From an uncultured Acidobacteriota bacterium (GTDB lineage: Bacteria; Acidobacteriota; Thermoanaerobaculia; UBA5066), in assembly GCA_937902605.1 (NCBI GenBank), contig CALFNC010000416.1:1-8714 (forward strand): a DNA stretch of 8,714 nt, written 5' to 3'. Made by a program: the position numbers and the translations under genes. The notes below the pieces were generated by a model that was not told the DNA's origin, did no database searches, and worked only from the letters and a program-made list of their open reading frames with translations. Shown one piece after another: positions 5,626 to 8,714 of this stretch; the stretch's first letter is position 1; every line of letters starts with the position of its first letter.

Positions 5626-5698
5626 TGGGTCCGCCCGGATTCGAACCAGGGACCCGCCGGTTATGAGCCGGTGGCTCTAACCGCTGAGCTACGGACCC
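5626..5698 (-). tRNA. tRNA with anticodon CAT (elongator Met, or Ile2)
   Basis: A 73-nt cloverleaf can be drawn by hand. The acceptor stem GGGTCCG/CGGACCC is perfect. The D arm is GCTC-AGCGGTTA-GAGC, the anticodon loop CTCATAA has CAT at 5665-5663, the T arm is CCTGG-TTCGAAT-CCGGG (one T-G wobble), and the discriminator is A. The G1-C72 pair rules out an initiator tRNA, which has a mismatch there. CAT can be read as elongator Met or, after lysidine modification, as Ile (AUA). The 8-nt D loop resembles E. coli Ile2 more than its elongator Met, but that is weak evidence. The anticodon stem has an A27-C43 mismatch at its outer end. The CCA end is not encoded (ACCG follows). It lies 39 nt after rpoD in the same direction. 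Confidence 0.95.
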
Positions 5699-5712
5699 GA
5701 ACGGCCGCCGCT

Positions 5713-5741
5713 AGCGTACCACGCCTGGCGCGGGAGGTCAG
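5713..5741 (-). promoter_or_regulatory. Possible promoter for the tRNA
   Basis: CTGACC (-35 like, four of six matches) overlaps the rpoD stop codon. It is followed after 17 nt by TACGCT (-10 like, three of six). A start about seven bases further would give a leader of roughly eight bases before the tRNA. The match is weak and co-transcription with rpoD is equally possible. Confidence 0.22.
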
Positions 5742-7471
5742 ACGCTAACGTCGACGAATGGCCGGAGCTTCTTCGCCCGCGACGGATGCCGCAGCTTCCG
5801 GAGCGCCTTCGACTCGATCTGGCGAATCCGCTCGCGCGTGACGTTGAAGCTCTTGCCGACCTCTTCGAGTGTGTGCTCGGAGCCGTCGCCGACCCCGAAC
5901 CGCATCCGGAGGACTTGTTCCTCGCGGGGCGTCAGCGTCTTCAGAGTCTTTCGGGCCTGCTCCTTGAGATTCGCCACGATGACCGCGTCGATCGGCGAGA
6001 TCACCTGCCGGTCCTCGATGAAGTCGCCCAGGTGGCTGTCCTCTTCCTCGCCGATCGGGGTCTCGAGGGAGATCGGTTCCTGCGCTATCTTCATGATCTT
6101 CCGGACCTTCGACGCCGGCATGTCCATCCGGCGCGCGATCTCCTCCGCAGTCGGCTCCCGCCCGAGCTCCTGCACGAGCGAGCGCTGCGTGCGCGTCAGC
6201 TTGTTGATCGTCTCGATCATGTGGACGGGGATCCGGATCGTGCGGGCCTGATCGGCGATCGCGCGCGTGATCGCCTGCCTGATCCACCAGGTGGCGTAGG
6301 TCGAGAACTTGTAGCCGCGCCGGTACTCGAATTTCTCGACGGCCTTCATGAGGCCGATGTTCCCCTCCTGGATCAGGTCCAGGAATTGGAGGCCGCGGTT
6401 CGTGTACTTCTTGGCGATCGAGACCACGAGGCGGAGGTTGGCGACGATCAGCTCCTGCTTCGCCTGGTCCGCCTCCTCCTCCCCCTCCCGGATCTGCCGC
6501 AGGGTCTTCCTGATGTCCTCGTGCAGAACGCCGAACTTCTCTTCCAGCTCGTGAAGGGTCTGGCGGTACTTCGTGACGCGCCGCTTGTAGAACTCCTTCC
6601 GGACCTCGTTCTTCTCCTTCTTGAGGTTCGAGAGGTCCTGGCGGATCGTCGCCTCCGGCATCGCGAACTGCCGGTCGATGTCCTTCAGGAGCCGCATCAT
6701 CCGGAGGAGCGTCGCGGGAGTGAAGTCGATCGCGTGAATCAGCCGGGCGATCTCCGCGATCCGCTTGTCGGTTGCCGGGTCGACCGCGGCCTTGCCGGAA
6801 GGGCGCGCGGCGGTTTTCGAGGTCTTCTTCGTCGCGGTCTTCTTCGCGCGCGCCGCTCTCTTCTTCTCCGCCAGCTTCCTCAGCTCGCCGTCGAGCTTGG
6901 CTATCTTCTTGAAATGCCCGAGGATGTCCTCGATTCGCTTCGCCGTGCGCGGATCGACCTCCTCGGAATCCTCCAGCGCCACGGCCACGAACTCCAGGAA
7001 CCCGCGAGCGACGTTCTTGTCCTTCTTCGCCGCCTCGACGATCTTGAGGATTTCCGCCAGGACGATCCGGTTGGTCGAGAGGGCCTGGTAGATCCTCGCC
7101 TCACCCCGCTCGATCCGCCGGGCGATCTCTACCTCTCCATCTCGGTCGAGCAACTTCACGGTCCCCATCTCGCGCAGGTACATCCGGACGGGGTCGTTCG
7201 TCTTCTCGACGGTCCCGACGTCGGGAGACGCCGGTTCCGTCGTCGAGCCGGTCGTCACCGCGACCTTCTTCTGAGTCGCCTTCTCGGGGACGTCCACTAC
7301 CTCGATTCCGAAGTCCCCGAACCGCACGTAGATCTCGTCCAGGTCGTCCGGCGTGTTCGCGACCTCCTCCGGCAGGCTCTGGTAGATCTCGTCATAGAGG
7401 AGGTATCCCCTCTCTTTTCCAAGGGCAATGAGGGTCCTGACTTCCGGCACCCGTTCTTCTATGCTCGCCAC
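5738..7471 (-). CDS. rpoD: Primary (housekeeping) RNA polymerase sigma factor RpoD
   Basis: This 577-residue group 1 sigma-70 factor directs RNA polymerase to housekeeping promoters. Region 1.1 is at about 1-65, and region 1.2 starts at [13 protein letters not shown] (91-103). A long non-conserved region (about 130-330) holds a Lys/Ala-rich stretch (203-228). Region 2 runs from about 338: [17 protein letters not shown], then [20 protein letters not shown], and the -10 recognition part with [15 protein letters not shown] (391-405). Region 3 covers [14 protein letters not shown] to [16 protein letters not shown], and region 4 (about 495-577) has [41 protein letters not shown] for the -35 element. 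The GTG start at 7471 lies 4 nt after the dnaG stop with GGGAG seven bases upstream, so it is part of a dnaG-rpoD operon as in many bacteria. An internal promoter in dnaG, as in E. coli, is possible but not clearly seen. Confidence 0.97.
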   Translation of the reverse strand: MASIEERVPEVRTLIALGKERGYLLYDEIYQSLPEEVANTPDDLDEIYVRFGDFGIEVVDVPEKATQKKVAVTTGSTTEPASPDVGTVEKTNDPVRMYLREMGTVKLLDRDGEVEIARRIERGEARIYQALSTNRIVLAEILKIVEAAKKDKNVARGFLEFVAVALEDSEEVDPRTAKRIEDILGHFKKIAKLDGELRKLAEKKRAARAKKTATKKTSKTAARPSGKAAVDPATDKRIAEIARLIHAIDFTPATLLRMMRLLKDIDRQFAMPEATIRQDLSNLKKEKNEVRKEFYKRRVTKYRQTLHELEEKFGVLHEDIRKTLRQIREGEEEADQAKQELIVANLRLVVSIAKKYTNRGLQFLDLIQEGNIGLMKAVEKFEYRRGYKFSTYATWWIRQAITRAIADQARTIRIPVHMIETINKLTRTQRSLVQELGREPTAEEIARRMDMPASKVRKIMKIAQEPISLETPIGEEEDSHLGDFIEDRQVISPIDAVIVANLKEQARKTLKTLTPREEQVLRMRFGVGDGSEHTLEEVGKSFNVTRERIRQIESKALRKLRHPSRAKKLRPFVDVSV

Positions 7472-7475
7472 CCAT

Positions 7476-8714
7476 TCACTCCCGTCCGCCCTCGGGGGGG
7501 CGGCGCCATTCCTTCCAGAGCCGATCGACCTCCTTCACCAGGAGGTTCTTCCGCTCCGAGAGTTCGTCAATTTGTCTCAGGTTTCCGGCTGCTTGAGCAG
7601 CCTGGATCTCTGTCGTGAGAAGTCGTTTGTTCTCCTCCAATAACCTTATCATTAGCCGCTGCAATGGCTTATCTATCCTCTCAAGACCCCGTCTTTCCAG
7701 GGATAGGCCTTCCCGGCCGGGAAGACCGAGGATCCACCGCTCCGCGGCGCCCTCAAGATGGGATGCAAGTTCCAAAAAATCAAGGGGTCCCGCGTCGACT
7801 GGCACCTTTCCGAGGGTGTCGAAGACCGACCGTGTCACCGTGTGCGTGAAGAGGCCTTTCGGGATCCGGCCGTAGAGGCCAGAGCTTTCCGGCCACTCAG
7901 CCATCAGAATTGCGAGGACCTTCTCCTCGGTCTCCGGCAACCTCTCGGCCCCGTCCTTCCTCTCCTCACCACCCTCTCTCCGTCTCGGGTCGCGGTTTGG
8001 TTGTGGGGACGAGGCGTGAAGGGTCCCGAGCGGAACCGACGCCAGCCTCGAGAAGGCCGACAGGAGCTCGAACCGGAGGATCTTGTCCGGGGCCGCGCCG
8101 AGGATCTCGGCCGCCTCCCGGATCCGTTCGGCCCGCACCTCCGGGTCCCCGCCCGGGGGAGGGACCCTCGCTCCGAGCGCCTCCACGAGCGGGCGCGCCG
8201 TGTCGATCGCCTCGCCGAGGGCGGAGGGCCCCTCCTCGCGCAGGAACGAATCGGGATCGTGTTCCCCCGGAAGCGCGAGAAGCCGGGAGGAGACCCCCCT
8301 CGCCGTGAGCAGGGCGAACGCCTTCAACGCGGCCGCCTGGCCCAGCGCGTCCCCGTCGTACCCGACGACGACGGTGGCTGCCTGGCGCCCGAGAAGGTCG
8401 GCCTGGGCCAGCGTCAGGGCCGTCCCCATCGAGGCGACCGCGTTCGGTCGGCCCGCCCGCTCGCACGCCACCTGGTCGAAGTAGCCCTCGACGAGGATGA
8501 CCGCGTTCGCCTTCCGGATCGCCTCGCGAGCGCGGTCGAGCCCGTACAGCAGCTTCCCCTTCGAGAAGCGCCGGGTCTCCGGGGTGTTCAGGTACTTGGG
8601 CGAATCGTCGCCGAGCGCCCGGGCGCCGAAGCCGACCATCTCGCCGCGCGGATCCCGGATCTCGATCGTCAGCCGGTTCCGGAAGAGGTCGAAGACGCGT
8701 CCGCTGTCGTCGCT
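7476..8714 (-). CDS. dnaG: DNA primase DnaG, C-terminal part (5' end outside the window)
   Basis: These are the last 412 residues of the replicative primase, which makes RNA primers at the fork with DnaB helicase. The N-terminal zinc-binding domain lies outside the window. The visible part starts in the polymerase core ([14 protein letters not shown], then [20 protein letters not shown]). The TOPRIM motifs follow: VILVEGYFD (about 73-80) with the catalytic Glu, and GYDGD (118-122) with the metal-binding Asp pair. From about 200 a charged linker leads to the helicase-binding C-terminal domain, ending in an alpha-helical hairpin ([24 protein letters not shown]). The frame is open to the window edge with no start inside expected. 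Codon use changes near the 3' end: 7621-7680 is about 43 percent GC and contains CTA, ATA, AGG and TTA codons rare elsewhere in the window. It ends 4 nt before rpoD. Confidence 0.95.
   Translation of the reverse strand, partial: SDDSGRVFDLFRNRLTIEIRDPRGEMVGFGARALGDDSPKYLNTPETRRFSKGKLLYGLDRAREAIRKANAVILVEGYFDQVACERAGRPNAVASMGTALTLAQADLLGRQAATVVVGYDGDALGQAAALKAFALLTARGVSSRLLALPGEHDPDSFLREEGPSALGEAIDTARPLVEALGARVPPPGGDPEVRAERIREAAEILGAAPDKILRFELLSAFSRLASVPLGTLHASSPQPNRDPRRREGGEERKDGAERLPETEEKVLAILMAEWPESSGLYGRIPKGLFTHTVTRSVFDTLGKVPVDAGPLDFLELASHLEGAAERWILGLPGREGLSLERRGLERIDKPLQRLMIRLLEENKRLLTTEIQAAQAAGNLRQIDELSERKNLLVKEVDRLWKEWRRPPEGGRE

Noticed and set aside
5786..7618. A 610-codon open frame on the plus strand opposite rpoD and the end of dnaG.
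   Set aside because: It is the antisense shadow of the GC-rich rpoD gene. Its translation is Leu/Arg/Asp-rich without recognisable domains, while the minus strand encodes a full sigma factor.
7621..7690. A sigma-70 promoter for rpoD inside dnaG.
   Set aside because: The patch is A/T-rich, but I could not find a -35/-10 pair with acceptable spacing, so it is listed only as a compositional anomaly.
1..8714. CRISPR arrays, insertion sequences, prophage genes, attachment sites.
   Set aside because: No repeated units, transposase or integrase motifs or terminal inverted repeats were seen; the genes are closely packed housekeeping genes in one direction.

Overview
This window is a dense, high-GC bacterial chromosomal segment. 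Every supported gene lies on the minus strand, so transcription runs from position 8714 down to 1. There is no sign of phage, transposon, CRISPR array or plasmid. The gene content is housekeeping plus part of histidine catabolism. The organism is a high-GC bacterium with DivIVA, a dnaG-rpoD pair and a folate-dependent Hut branch. An Acidobacteriota-like lineage would fit, but that is a guess from gene content, not a demonstrated assignment.

Layout in transcription order: (1) dnaG primase (3' part, 8714-7476) is followed after 4 nt by the primary sigma factor gene rpoD (7471-5738). (2) A tRNA with anticodon CAT (5698-5626) follows, then a leader holding a terminator-like hairpin. (3) A tightly overlapped set comes next: a coiled-coil/zinc-ribbon protein (5494-4751), an RNase HI-family protein (4754-4335) and the YggS-type PLP homeostasis protein (4338-3679). 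(4) A rhomboid-fold membrane protein lacking catalytic residues (3634-2909) and a DivIVA-domain protein (2868-2353) follow. (5) Imidazolonepropionase hutI (2356-1058) and a formimino-THF cyclodeaminase (1031-393) come next. (6) Last is the N-terminal part of a secreted DUF2279-like protein (396-1, running off the window).

The blocks make sense separately. dnaG-rpoD is the classic macromolecular synthesis pair. yggS, a small membrane protein gene and divIVA recall the ylmE-ylmG-divIVA neighbourhood of Gram-positive bacteria. HutI makes formiminoglutamate, and the cyclodeaminase acts on the formimino group once it has been transferred to tetrahydrofolate.

The most unusual signal is in translation initiation. 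Four consecutive-gene junctions are 4-nt stop/start overlaps of the form NTGA, and none is ATGA: one is GTGA, one TTGA and two CTGA. At both CTGA junctions no ATG, GTG or TTG fits the protein's N-terminus, so CTG start codons are inferred. Only two of the nine visible starts are ATG. I see no convincing unknown multi-gene system here. Points worth a second look are the CTG starts, the protease-dead rhomboid, a probable leaderless divIVA promoter, the leader hairpin before the zinc-ribbon gene, and a sharp GC dip with rare codons at the 3' end of dnaG.
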